Of a stretch of 64,000 nt of DNA, positions 23,101-33,847 are shown one piece after another (position 1 is the stretch's first letter; every line of letters starts with the position of its first letter). The translations under genes and the position numbers were made by a program. Location of the stretch: NCBI GenBank assembly GCA_025558095.1, contig JAIVFI010000011.1, positions 248,001-312,000 on the forward strand, given 5' to 3'. The notes beneath the pieces are model-generated. The model was given only the letters and a program-made list of their open reading frames with translations, did no database searches and was not told the DNA's origin. The DNA comes from Hyaloraphidium curvatum. Its lineage: Eukaryota; Monoblepharomycota; Hyaloraphidiomycetes; Hyaloraphidiales; Hyaloraphidiaceae.

Positions 23101-23987
23101 CGCGGCGACGGAGGTGAAGACCAGGTTGAAGGGCCAGCGGGTGTAGACCTGGTAGTCGAGGGCGACGGTGATGGTGGCGTCCTGCTGGAAGGCGACGTTG
23201 AAGCCCGTCACGCGCAGGTTGCGGATGCCCGACTCCGCGGCCAGCGAGGTGTTGGTGGAGATGTTGACCTCGCGGGGCAGGTTGTAGACCACGGGGTACG
23301 AAACGGACGAGTTGCGCGGCCGCCCGTCGAAGTAGTCCGTCCACGCCACGTAGATTGTGTTGACGTAGGTGTCGTAGTTTGCGGAGCTGTTTGAGATGCG
23401 CCAGCCGCAGCCGGCGACCTCCTGCCACGAGCCGAACAGCGAGTCCGCGACCGGCATGGCGGGGCTGCCCGGTGCGCCCGAGCCGCAGGCGGTGAGGTTG
23501 ACGGCGCGCGCACGGGTGGAGCACAGCGTGGCGTTTGCCGCGGCGCCTGGGGTGGTCGAGTTGCCCACCCGGATCGTCAGCGTTCTAAGGAGGGGCGGCA
23601 ATGGGAATTAGTGGAACTGGGACACGCCAGCCGAAGAGCCCACCGGTTAAAGACGAACGGCGTAGCGGCCTGCACCATCACGGCCGCCTTGACCAGGTTG
23701 CCCGAGTTCGGGTCGCGGTACGAGTCGGCGAGGGCCACGCGGGGCGTGCTGCCCGCCGAGCCGGGCGCGACCCACGGGCACTCGCACGGCCGCTCCGTCA
23801 GCGCGGCGCCCGGCGCGGCAACCGCCGGCGGCAGCTGAGACGCGCACGCCGGCGGCTGCGCGGCCGCGGGGGAGACGCAGAGGGCGAGCGCCGCCAGCGC
23901 GGACAGCACGGCGACCGCCGCTCCCGCCAGGCGCCGCCGCCGCCGGCCCGACCCGCCCGTGTACGTATCAAGTCCGAGGGTCCGCAT
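20173..23987 (-). CDS. Large single-pass surface protein with repeat-bearing cytoplasmic tail
   Basis: Exons 23644-23987 and 20173-23584 (59-bp intron) give about 1251 residues. The start was placed at the ATG at 23985-23987, before a basic stretch and a hydrophobic signal peptide (LAGAAVAVLSALAALALCV). The roughly 600-residue ectodomain is rich in Asn-x-Ser/Thr sites and paired cysteines. A single transmembrane helix reads TGAIIGIAVGGVAAAGLIGA and is followed by a basic stop-transfer sequence. The roughly 550-residue tail contains eight copies of an 'AL-x-GLG-x2-TLA-x-M/L-x-x-P' unit and Ser/Pro/Gln-rich linkers. No enzymatic domain was recognised. It may be an adhesin or wall sensor; that is inference from topology only. 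Confidence 0.78.
20375..21770 (-). repeat. Eight copies of a GLG-x-x-TLA protein repeat encoded in the surface-protein tail
   Basis: Six copies lie in near-tandem between about 21185 and 21765, spaced roughly 32-45 residues apart: GALAGLGDATLAGML, GALEGLGAATLAGLV, GALDGLGAATLAGMV, GVLAGLGDATLAGLL, NALAGLGEATLAGML and GALQGLGAETLANLV. Two more diverged copies are near 20600-20640 (AAFAGLGEQTLANMR) and 20375-20420 (EVMDMLGARTLTQLV). Each unit looks like a short amphipathic helix. Confidence 0.8.
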
Positions 23988-24608
23988 CGCTAGGCACAAG
24001 TCCGGAACGGCGCCGGCCCGCGATGGGTGGAGAAAAGAGGGAGGTTCATATGAGTGACGATTTGTCAGGACCGAGGTGGGACGCCCAGTGCCCTACCCAG
24101 CCTCCGCTCCGCCACGGGGCTTCAAAGGACCGACGCCGAGGCAAACCTCAATTCGACGGCCGGAACTGCTAGTACATCCGATCCTCTGATCGGACTTGGA
24201 TGGGATGATGGCTCCCGATGGTCTGGCAGGGAGAAAGCAGACGGCAGACCGGATGGCTTCCACGGACCAGATGCGGTCCACCAGGGTGCTGAGGTGTGAA
24301 ACATGTTTGTAACGGCAACCCCACGGCAGCTTGAAAGCCGCGGATGGTGGTCTGCTTCGCCAACTGCAATGTGATCAAGGTCCCAGGCTTTCTTCCTCCT
24401 CCACACGGCCGATCCGCCCGAATCGGACCGACGGTGCGCCGCAGCTACTGTATTTCCGATACATGCGCATCTTCAGGGCCAGGAACTGATCCATTACTGG
24501 GGAAGTGCCCGTGATCTGCGCCGATGATTGGCGACGCCACGAGGCCGCACTCACCGCGAGACAGAAAACGGTCTGTTCCACCACCCGGCTTCCCGCCCAC
24601 ACTCAGCG
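23988..24608. other. Intergenic, divergent promoter region
   Basis: A 621-bp spacer of lower GC than its surroundings between divergent genes. No coding exon, RNA gene or repeat was recognised. Confidence 0.5.
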
Positions 24609-27600
24609 ATGGTCAAAAAGAAGCTCGGCGGCGGCGCGGTCGCCGGGCTCAAGAAGGCGCCCAAGAAGCCCGCGGACGAGGCGCCGCCCGCGGAGGAGGA
24701 CGACGCGCCCGCCGCTCCGCCGCCGCGCAACGTGTTCGCGGCGCTCGAGGACGGCGGGTCGGCGTCGGACGGCAGCGATGCGGAGGCCGCGCCGGCAAAG
24801 GGCGGCAAGGGCGCCAGGGGGAAGCCCGGGAAGGCCGAACCCGCGCCGTCGGACTCGGAATCCGCGCCGGAAGACAAGCCGGCAAAGGGCAAGCAGGCCG
24901 CAAAGGGCGGCAAGAAGAAGCAGCCCGCCGCCTCCTCGGGATCCGGCTCGGACGTGCCCTCGCCGCCGCCGTCGTCGGCGCGGAAGCCCAAGCCCGCCCC
25001 GCCCGCGGAGGAGGAGCACGAGCCGCCGGTGCCGGTGAAGCTCCCCGCCAAGCCGCAAAAGACGCACGGCTCGCTGGCCGCGCGGCGGCTGGCCACGGAG
25101 AACTTCGATTCGTCGGCGTCGGAGCGGGCGTCGGAGGACGACGAGACCAAGCGGACGCCGGTGGACGTCGAGTTCCCGGGGTGGAAGAAGGAGGACCGCA
25201 AGGCGACGGAGAAGAAGCTCAAGGCCAGGGTGGCCAAGGGTGGGCCGAGGATGGACACGCCGGAGCCGCAGAACAGGAAGCTGGACCTGGACGACGAGTC
25301 CGAGGGGAGCGGCAGCGACGAGGGCTCGGCGAAGGGCAAGGGAGGGAAGGGCGCATCGGCGAAAAAGGCGCCGTCCAAGCCCGTGAACGCTTTCGCGGCG
25401 CTCGGCGGCGGCTCGGACGACGAGGAGCCGGAGGAGGAGGTCGATCTGGGCAAGAAGAAGGCGAAGCCTTCGAAATCAAAGGGCGCCAAAGCCAAGGCCG
25501 CGCCCGCCAGCGAGGACGAGGCGCCGCCCGCCAAGGGCTCGAAGGCCGGCGCCTCCAAGACCTCGGCAAAGAAGCCCGCCGCATTCGTCTCGGACGACGA
25601 GGGCGACGCCATGTTCCGCAAGCCGGCGGCGGCGCCGGCGTCCAAGAAGGACAAGAAGAAGGGCAAGAAGGGCGCCGCCGACTCGGACGACGAGCTCGCC
25701 GAGGGCCTCAAGTCGGTCAGCCTCGCCGGCCAGACCACCTCGACCAGCTACGGCCCCGGCCTCACCCGCGCGCTGGGCCGCGGCGTGGAGGGCGAGGTCC
25801 GCGCCGACGGCTCGTTCGCCGCGTCGACGGACTACCTGACTGTGACGGGCACGTCGGTCTCGGACGAGACGAGCAAGGACATCATGATCGACCAGTTCTC
25901 CATGGCCGCGTACGGGCAGACCATGGTCAAGGACACGACGCTCAAGCTGATCTACGGCCGGCGGTACGGCCTGATCGGTCCCAACGGATGCGGTGGGTTG
26001 TTTCCCCTTGTTGTGCGGCGCGGCGGGCTGACTTCTGGCCCGCGCAGGCAAATCCACGCTCCTCCGCATGCTCGCGCGCCGGGAAGTCCCCATCCAGAAC
26101 TCGATCGACATCTACCTCCTCGAGAACGAGTTCGCCCCGACCGACATGACAGCCATCGAGGCCGTCGTCGACATCGTCAAGACGGAGAAGGAGGCACTCG
26201 AAAACGAGCAGGAGGAGTTGCTGGGGCAGCCCAACGGGCACGAGGACCCGAGGTTCGAGGCGATCACGGAGAGGATCAACGACCTGGACATCGAGACGGC
26301 GGAGCGGAGGGCCAAGGGTGGGTTCGCTGCTTGTGTTGATCGTTGCAGAGGCTAACCCGGTTTGCAGAGGTGCTCGCGGGTCTCGGATTCACCCCCCAGA
26401 TGCAGCTCATGACGACCAAGGAGTTTTCGGGCGGGTGGCGGATGCGCATCTCGCTCGCCCGGGCGCTCTTTGTCAAGCCCACCCTCCTGCTCTTGGACGA
26501 ACCCACCAACCACCTCGGTCAGCTCCACAGCGTCCGCACCCGGAAACGGAACTGACAATCGTCTTATGCAGATCTCGGTGCCTGCGTGTGGCTGGAAGAG
26601 TACATGAAGAAGTACAAGCACACGATCCTCTTTGTCTCGCACTCCCAGGACTTCCTCAACGGCATCTGCACCGACATCATGCACATGCACAACCGCAAGC
26701 TCGACTACTACACCGGCGACTACGACGGCTTCGTCCACGCGCGCGGGGAGAAGGACGAGTACCTGAAGAAGCGCGCCAAGGCCGAGGAGAAGCAGGTCAA
26801 GAAGATGCAGGACACGGTGGCCAAGCTGGGCCAGAAGGTGGCCAAGCAGGCCAAGCAGAAGGAAAAGGCGATGCAGAAGAAGAGCGAGAAGATCGCGGAC
26901 CTCAAGGACGAGCTCGTGGTGGAGAAGGACCTCAAGATCAGGTTCAACGACTGCGGCCGCGGCATCCCGCCGCCGGTCCTGCAGTTCCGCGACGTCTCGT
27001 TCGGATACCCCGGCCGCGACGTGCTCTTCAAGAACGTCACCCTCGGATTCGATCTTGACTCGCGGGTGGCGCTCGTCGGGCCCAACGGCGCGGGCAAGTC
27101 CACGCTGCTGAAGCTCATGGTCGGGCAAGGTGCGTTGCATTTTGCCGTGCCACGGGATCCGTTCTGACGGACTTTGTTGCAGTGCAACCGACGACCGGGG
27201 AGGTCAAGAAGCATCACCACCTCCGGATAGCCCGCTTCCACCAGCACCTGACGGACCAGCTGGACCTGCAGGCGACCCCGGTCGGCTTCCTCGTGAACGC
27301 GTTCCGCGACGAGGAAGGCACGGCCATCTACAAGGACCAGGACATGCGCAACATTCTGGGCCGGTTCGGGTTGACGGGCAAGAGCCAGGTGCAGCAGATG
27401 TTCCAGCTCAGCGACGGCCAGAGGCGGCGCGTCATCTTTGCCTGGCTCGCGCTCACGACGCCGCATATGCTGCTGCTCGACGAGCCGACAAACCACCTTG
27501 GTGGGTAACCTGAGGCGTTTGCTCGACTCGCGGCTGACCTCGGTGCCTCCCCGCCAGACTTGGGTCAGTTCTTCGAGTCCTCTATTGGCCGCATCGGACG

Positions 27601-27942
27601 TTGGTTGACACTTTTCCTTCTTTCTAGAAACCATCGATGCGCTGGCAGAGGCGATCAACGAGTTTGACGGCGGTGTTGTCCTGGTATCCCACGACTTCCG
27701 GCTGATCGATCAGGTTCGTTGGCCCGAGTGCCGCCTCGCGTCCCTCCTGCTGACACATGGCATCAGGTCGCCAAGGAAATCTGGATCGTTGAAGACGGTG
27801 GATGCGAGGAATGGCAAGGGGACATCCACGAGGTGAGTACCCGGCCGTCTGCTGCGGTGCACCGCCGGTCGCGTGACCTCCTTATCTTTCGCAGTACAAG
27901 GACTTTCTTCGGGAAAACCTCGGGGCCGTGCCCGATGACTGA
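24609..27942 (+). CDS. ARB1: ABC-F ATPase, ARB1/ABCF2 homologue with long acidic N-terminal extension
   Basis: Nine exons join in phase: 24609-25992, 26048-26317, 26368-26517, 26572-27129, 27183-27500, 27558-27563, 27628-27713, 27767-27832 and 27895-27942, for about 961 residues. Two ABC modules are present. The first has [17 protein letters not shown], signature [15 protein letters not shown] and [11 protein letters not shown]. The second has [25 protein letters not shown] and the late [12 protein letters not shown]. There are no transmembrane segments. The core and linker ([27 protein letters not shown]) match ARB1/ABCF2, which acts in ribosome biogenesis. Unusually, about 400 Lys/Asp/Ser/Ala-rich residues precede the core, more like ABCF1, and the conserved HLDLETIDAL motif is encoded partly by a 6-nt exon. 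Confidence 0.92.
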
Positions 27943-28117
27943 GCATCAGTGCTGTAATGATCAGGAATACCAATGCTTGCTTCCCGTCGTCATTTTAACG
28001 ACCGAAATGAGTTGCGTGATGCGTGATCGCGGGCTTGGGCGATCAACGGAGCCCTGCGACACCGCTCATCCCCACCCCCGGCGGCGCTGCCACTGGAAAT
28101 GGGATAGCGCGTTAGAG

Positions 28118-28733
28118 ATGGCCAGCGACTCGAAAGCAGGGGCTCCTGCCCACCAGGCCGCTCCCGCGGCGCACACCCTCCACGGACATCCGAGCCAGCA
28201 CCCGCTGAACATGACCGGCCCTCAACCCGTGCGTCGGACATCGCTCCTCGGCAACTCGACCTTCGCCTCGCTTTTTGCGAAGTCTCACCCTGTGCCACCG
28301 AGCACGCATGCCCGTGAGCATCGTTCCCGGTGACCAGACGCCGGAGATTAGTCACTGAACGCCGTGTCCCCCAGCGCCGTTCCAGCACCAGGAGAGGCCC
28401 CCTGCGGAAGAAGCGCCGGCCAAGAAGGACCAGCACCATGCTGCGGTCATGCAGACGACGGAGCGGCCGCTGACGCCCATGGGGAGCGCGATTCTGAAGG
28501 GTCGGTCGCCCGAGACGCCTGCGGAGGGCCAGGCTCATTCTTCGTTCCATCTCCAGGCCAATGGGACGTGCCCAGTTTCTGATTCCGTCTGGTCTGTATT
28601 TGGAAGTGTACATGGGGACGCTGTCGCTGTTGCCATCAATCAATTCAAGAAGTCTGTCACAAGGCCATGTAGTCTTCTGCCGTTGGGATCGCTGCCGGCG
28701 GAGGGCAGAACAAGAGACCGTCTGAATTCATGA
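28118..28733 (+). CDS. Small disordered protein of unknown function
   Basis: An ATG at 28118 opens a frame (MASDSKAGAPAHQAAP) rich in His, Pro and Ala. Splicing 28313 to 28375 (61-bp intron) continues in phase into PPFQHQERPPAEEAP, then ERPLTPMGSAILKGRS and EGQAHSSFHLQANG. The compact 'PLTPMGSAILKG' stretch looks like a conserved short motif in an otherwise disordered protein. The frame runs to a stop at 28733, which would overlap the 3' end of the convergent gene on the other strand, so the true end may be earlier. The family was not recognised; about 184 residues if read as given. Confidence 0.45.
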
Positions 28734-30111
28734 TCCTTTGGAAGATGTCGAATCGCTCGCGCAGCTCCCTGTTCTCCTCCTCGGCTTTCGGCTTCCTCTT
28801 CAGCTCGTGCGAGAGCTTTCGCATTTCCGCTTCCAGCTTCTCCGACAACCGGAGGACGTCGGCGACGGATGATTCAGATGGCACTGGCACACCAACATCC
28901 GGTGGTGCTGCGCGTCCTTGTCCGATGGGCGAGCTCTGCGAGGCCTTGCCGTCCGAAGCCCGCGACGGAGGTTTCCGTTTCGGCGCCGTCGGTGCGGAAG
29001 CATCAAACGCCGGCGGACCGAAAGCAATCTCTCCCGCCTTGAACATCCGATACGAAAGCTTGAGCAGCTTGTCCAGAAGCTCGTTCTCGCGGTCCAAGTG
29101 CCTCAGCTGCACGGCCTCCCGGTGCAGGGCCAGCATTTCTTCATCCATAGAGCGCAACTTATCAATAGCTCCGCGGAGCAGCGGTTGCATGTCATCCTCT
29201 CGGAGCTGATTGCTGATGGCGCCCCTCACTGCGCGACCCATCTTTCCAGCGAGCGAAAGCCTCTTCTTGTGGCCGGGCTTGAACGCGGATGGCGGCGCAC
29301 GACCGTTCTTCCGGTCGAACTCTTGCTCCTTCTGCTTCTCTGCCAGAATGAGACTCTGGAATTGGTTGTCGCTTGGCCAGAGGAAAAGAGCAGGATTTGC
29401 CAGATAGCGAGAAGCCATCTCCCTGGCCCGGCCCATGCGTTCCGCGTACCTGAATGGCACACTAGTCAGTTAAACCATCCCAGTGCTGTGGCAGGAACAT
29501 GCTTACTTCTCTTCTAGGTACGGATCCGCTGGCGGATGGGAGTTCTCGCCGAAGACGTATTTGACGTCGCTCGCCTGGCAACGTGACCGAAAATCAGCAA
29601 CGCTGAAATCTCGCGAGGCCAAACGACGAGCTCACATCGAACTTCGCGTACGCGCCGTCGTCGAAGCTGCGTACAAACGAGCATATGCAGGCGTAGCCGG
29701 GGGCTGCTTGGCAGCATCCCCGCTGCTTCTGCAGCTCCAACTTGACATCCGCCGGCACGGAGTCTTCGGAAACGACCTGAGGGACGTGCCACATGAGCAT
29801 GCGCACCTCCGCTCCCAGAGCAACGTGTGACGCACCAAGACAGGCCACCTGCACGTCCAAAGGCAACAAACGCGGGAGAGAGCGTTGGTGAGACCCTGGT
29901 TCATTCCATTCACAATTCATTCACGACGAAGTACCATATGTCTTCGTCGAAGTTGACCTGCCGGGAGATGTGAGGAAAGACGAAGGGGACGAGGGGATCG
30001 ACGTGCCTCCAAGATTTCCGGCCCCTGAAACGCGCCTCCATCGCCCTTGCGTGACGCGTCAATCTCCAAAGCAGCCCTTTTCCGCTTCGCGCCAGCCGGT
30101 CCTGAGGCCAT
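28657..30111 (-). CDS. Uncharacterised protein with C-terminal coiled coil
   Basis: Exons 28657-29449, 29507-29574, 29636-29848 and 29925-29957 join in phase. A first exon probably starts at the ATG at 30109-30111 (MASGPAGAKRKRAALEIDA), but its donor is uncertain. The joined product reads VACLGASHVALGAEVRMLMW, a cysteine-containing middle (KQRGCCQAAPGYACICSF), VKYVFGENSHPPADPYLEEK, then ASRYLANPALFLWPSDNQFQ and a long charged C-terminus with coiled-coil stretches (SEKLEAEMRKLSHELKR). The splice-consistent alternation supports a real gene. I do not recognise the family. It is divergent from APC5, with about 61 bp between start codons. Confidence 0.6.
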
Positions 30112-30172
30112 TCCGCCTCGCAGTGTGTTCAAGCAGTCAGTCGCGGAGGCCTATCAACCATCACCTGCGCCG

Positions 30173-32959
30173 ATGGAGCCCCACGCGCTCCCTAGTCCGC
30201 CTCAGGCGTCTCCCCTTCCTCCGGTGGTCGATGTATTGGACGCGCACATGGACGAGGATGGCGATGGGGACGGAGACTTCCGCGACTCGCTGTTGCCCGG
30301 GGGCCCGTCGTCCCGCTTCGTGGAGCCTCTCCCCGCGAGCCGCTACGTGACGCCCAACAAAGTCTGCTTATTGGCACTGATCGATTCGTGGTGCAAGAGG
30401 TCTGAGGCGTACGGGACTGCTGGGTCGGACGCGCTGCTTGCCTTCGTGACCTGGAGCATCGAGGAGAGGAAGCGGACCTTGGGCGAACCTACTTTCGGCG
30501 ACCTCTGTCGGAGAACTAGGCTCCTTCCCGACGATCTTGGCGAGCTTATTGTGGCGGATCTGATCGAACACGTCGGTGAGGGCCAAGCGCGCAACGACCT
30601 TGCCAGTGACGCTTTCCGCGCTAGACCGCTGGTATCGACAGCCTCGATGCCTTCTTGGATTTCTTTGCCGCTGCTTCTCGCCTACTTGGACCAGTGGATC
30701 CGACCTCCTCAGTTCGAAAGATCGATGGAACCTCCGTGCTGGGCGTATTCCTGCGGCAATGCTGTCTGGACTTCAACACCATGGCCTTTGATAGGGTCGT
30801 TTCCTTCTACGAGTCGTTCCGACACTACGTGATGGAACCCGGGGGCGAATGGCAAGAAGGAGTGACGAACGGTGTCGCTGAGCAGATGGAGGGACTGTCG
30901 TTCCATCGTGCCGCACCGGCAACGCCGGGCAGATCGAACCGGCTCTCAGGGGAACGTCTTCCTACTCCTTCGGCAACGAATCGAGAGTTACTGGGAATTG
31001 TTTCTGACCACGACCTCCACAACTGGATACAGGGGCAGATCAGTCGTATTGAGAGTGGGTCCGGAAAGCCTGCCTTCCATTTCCTTCATCGAGCGTGTTC
31101 CTCCAACAGTCATGGCTGGTCGGCCACTGCCACTTTCCGTGCGCTCGGCACTCCGGAAGCTGCAGTCCCAAATGGCGGACCTTGACGAATACAACTGCCT
31201 CCTTTTCGTCGACGCCATGGAGCGCGGGGAGTACGTCGTGGCGGTCGACAGTTTGCGCCGATTCTTCGACCGGACCATCCTGCTTGATGCTCCGGTGGAT
31301 TCCGAGGACGTTTCACCGAAAGAGCCACAGCCGCGTTACCAATACGCACTCCTTCACCTTGCCTCGGTGCACGCGGCATTTGGCTACACCAACGAGGCCA
31401 TCACCGCGTTACTGGAATGCCAGGACATTGCGCGGGAGAACCACGACGCGGCTTGCTTGAAGTTTTGCCGGCTTTGGATGCAGAACCTACAGTCTCAAGG
31501 CGACCGATCGGGGACTGGCCGGAATGCCATCCTTGGCACCCTCGCAGAATCGTCCAGAAAGGGCGGACTCTCCTACCTGCAGGCGTTGGCCGAACTGACA
31601 ATCGCCAGGCAGGCGCTGCAGGAGGTATGCTCGTGCTATGTACGCCGCTCTCCCACTGTGTTTGATTTGGCTTGCAGGGCAAGCCGCCTGGCTCTTTCTT
31701 TGCGGCCTATACGCGCGCAAATGCCATTATCAGTCGGCCAGAGCGGCGCCTCGAGTCTCCGGAGGACGGCGAGCTCCTCCGATCCCTGCGCGCACCCGCG
31801 CAGCTTCTCCTCGTAACGGCTTACCGGCGCTATGGATTCGCAAACCTCGCGCGGACGCTGGATGCCATGTCGAACGAGCTCAAAGAGAGCTGCGACGCTG
31901 CAACGTGGTCCAGGATCGTGGCGGACCGTGCGCAGGACCTCGTGTCTTTCTCGGGCAAATGGAAAGAGGCAGACAGGCTTGTGCATGGCCAGATGGGGGA
32001 GGCAAAGGGTCACTTTGTCGCCGAAGCGGAGTTGAGGCAGTTCTGGGATCTTGTGTGCTTTGAACGCTCGCTGCGGAGGTGCGTCGTCACCCATTTTGTC
32101 TGGGCTCGGCTTGACCCGCGGAGGGCTGCAGAAAGGAGGCTTCGAAGCTCTCTCTTCTCCGGGCGCAACTGCTTTCCTCGTCAGGCCAGCGATCTGGAGA
32201 GCCCGAAGATCCCGACAGGGTTCTTGAAGTGCAGATGGTCGTCGCGGAGTACCTTCTCTCCATCGACAAGGTCCCCGAGGTATGTTCAACGGTGTGGACA
32301 CTTCGCACCGAGGCCAACGATTGGATTCCAGGCCTTCTCATTGCTGTGCGAAACGCTTTCGCACCCGGCCTGTACTGGCCCTTCAAGTGTCGCCTTCCTC
32401 CTCAAGCTTGCCGACCTCCACGTGACTCGCTCCTCCTCGCCGCTCACGGCCCTCCCCCTCATCTTGCGCAGCCTCACATTGAGCTCGCAGTTCCACATGG
32501 CATCGGACCAGCTCATCGCAGCCCTGAAGCTTGCAGGCATCCTCCTCAATTTCCAGGGGCTTTCGCAGCGCAGCCTGCGGCTCTGCGAACAGGCAATACC
32601 GACGGTGCTCGCAGATGGTACTCTAGTCGCGCGAGGGGAGGCGTGGGTGACGCATGCGCGGTGCCTGATCGCGTGCGCGGGCGACTTGCTCGACTCCGAG
32701 CAGCAAGACCGCCGGACGGAGCTGCTGGAAAGCGCAATCGAGTCCTTGGATCATGCAAGAGAAGGTATGTCGTGGCGCTGCGGCGACGGATCGCGAGCTG
32801 ACGCGGTGACCTCCAGCCTACGAGGCCTTCGAGGCAGTCGACGGCGTACAGACGGCCCTGTACTACAAGAGCCGGGTGTTTGACATCCTCGGTCGGACGG
32901 AAGAGCGCAATGCAGCTGCCGCACAGTTCATGGCCACGACGGCCACGACGCGATCTTAA
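30173..32959 (+). CDS. APC5: Anaphase-promoting complex subunit 5 (APC5)
   Basis: Seven exons: 30173-30571, 30625-31054, 31110-31624, 31678-32078, 32132-32279, 32332-32764 and 32817-32959 (introns about 52-55 bp), about 822 residues. The N-terminus carries the TPNKVCLLALIDSW segment typical of Apc5. The middle reads LLFVDAMERGEYVVAVDSLR followed by FFD and then LLHLASVHAAFGYTNEAITA and IARENHDAACLKF, the conserved ANAPC5 domain and first TPR. Later TPR-like helices include ALKLAGILLNFQGLSQRSLR and ALYYKSRVFDILGR. Known role: scaffold subunit of the APC/C ubiquitin ligase that drives mitotic exit. The first donor (GTCGGT) is weak, so that junction is the least certain. Confidence 0.87.
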
Positions 32960-32998
32960 AGCGAACAGGGTCAGGCGGGAGATCCGAATCTATGTGAA

Positions 32999-33672
32999 TC
33001 ACAGGGTGTTCTTCCGCGACATCGAGCTGCCGCGCTGGCTCTTGAGCCAATCGTCCAGCTCCTGCACCTTCCTGGCCGCCTCTCGCTGCTTCTCCCACTC
33101 GAGGGACCCCGGCTCGGCATAGGAGCCCCGCAGCTTCTCGTACTCCTCCCCTGTCGTCAGCATCTTCCACGGCTTGCTCCAAAGAAGGGGCCGACTGCGG
33201 AATGGATTAGCAGGTGCCCCTCGCGACACTCTTCGCTTTCGCTCACCCGAGGAAGGTGGCGTACTGGGTCAGGGTGAGAGCAAAGTAGGCGAAGCAGAAT
33301 CCCATGACCGCGGCAACCGTGCCGGTCCCAATGAAGAACCAGCTGGCGTAGTTCTGGGCGAGATCGCTGTTTCAGCGCCGCGCGGCGGGGCCCATCGGAA
33401 AGATTGCCAACCTGGAACAGAATGGAGTACTTTTCGCGCGGCGTCTGCGGACCCGCGGGTGCTGGTGCAGGCTTAGGAAACGCTTTGAGCCCTCCGGTTG
33501 GGGCGGAGACCGGGGTCGCAGGGGATGCAGGCGGGGGCGCGGTGGGAGTGGGTGCCTTTGCCGGAGCCGGAGGCGCGGGAGCGGGGACCGGTGCCGCCGC
33601 AGGAACGGCAGGTTTCGCTGCCGGCGGTGCGGCAGCAGCCGCAGGCGGCGCAGCCGGCGATGGAGTGGCCAT
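32999..33672 (-). CDS. Small protein with one transmembrane helix and charged C-terminus
   Basis: Exons 33431-33672, 33247-33366 and 32999-33194 join in phase (64- and 52-bp introns), about 185 residues. The first 75 residues are almost entirely Ala/Pro (low complexity). A membrane segment follows (NYASWFFIGTGTVAAVMGFC then FAYFALTLTQYATF), then RPLLWSKPWKMLTTGEEYEK and a helical charged tail (EWEKQREAARKVQELDDWLK). This layout could suit a mitochondrial inner-membrane or ER tail-facing protein, but no family was recognised. It is convergent with APC5, 39 bp apart. Confidence 0.55.
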
Positions 33673-33847
33673 GGGGCGCGTCCGACTTATTTGGGGCCCG
33701 CTGTCCGATCGCGGACGTGCATGGACCCTGGATGACGCGCGATCGGAGCGCCGGGGCGCACCCGTCCTCCACTGCTGGAGAGCAGTTCGATCATTCCTTT
33801 CGCTTCTGTCTATTACATTCCTTTTCAGATCGTGTGATTTTCGCCTC

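Noticed and set aside
20680-23394. 904-residue plus-strand frame opposite the surface-protein gene
   Set aside because: Arg/Gly/His-rich composition typical of an antisense shadow; the minus strand has a signal peptide, transmembrane helix and repeats.
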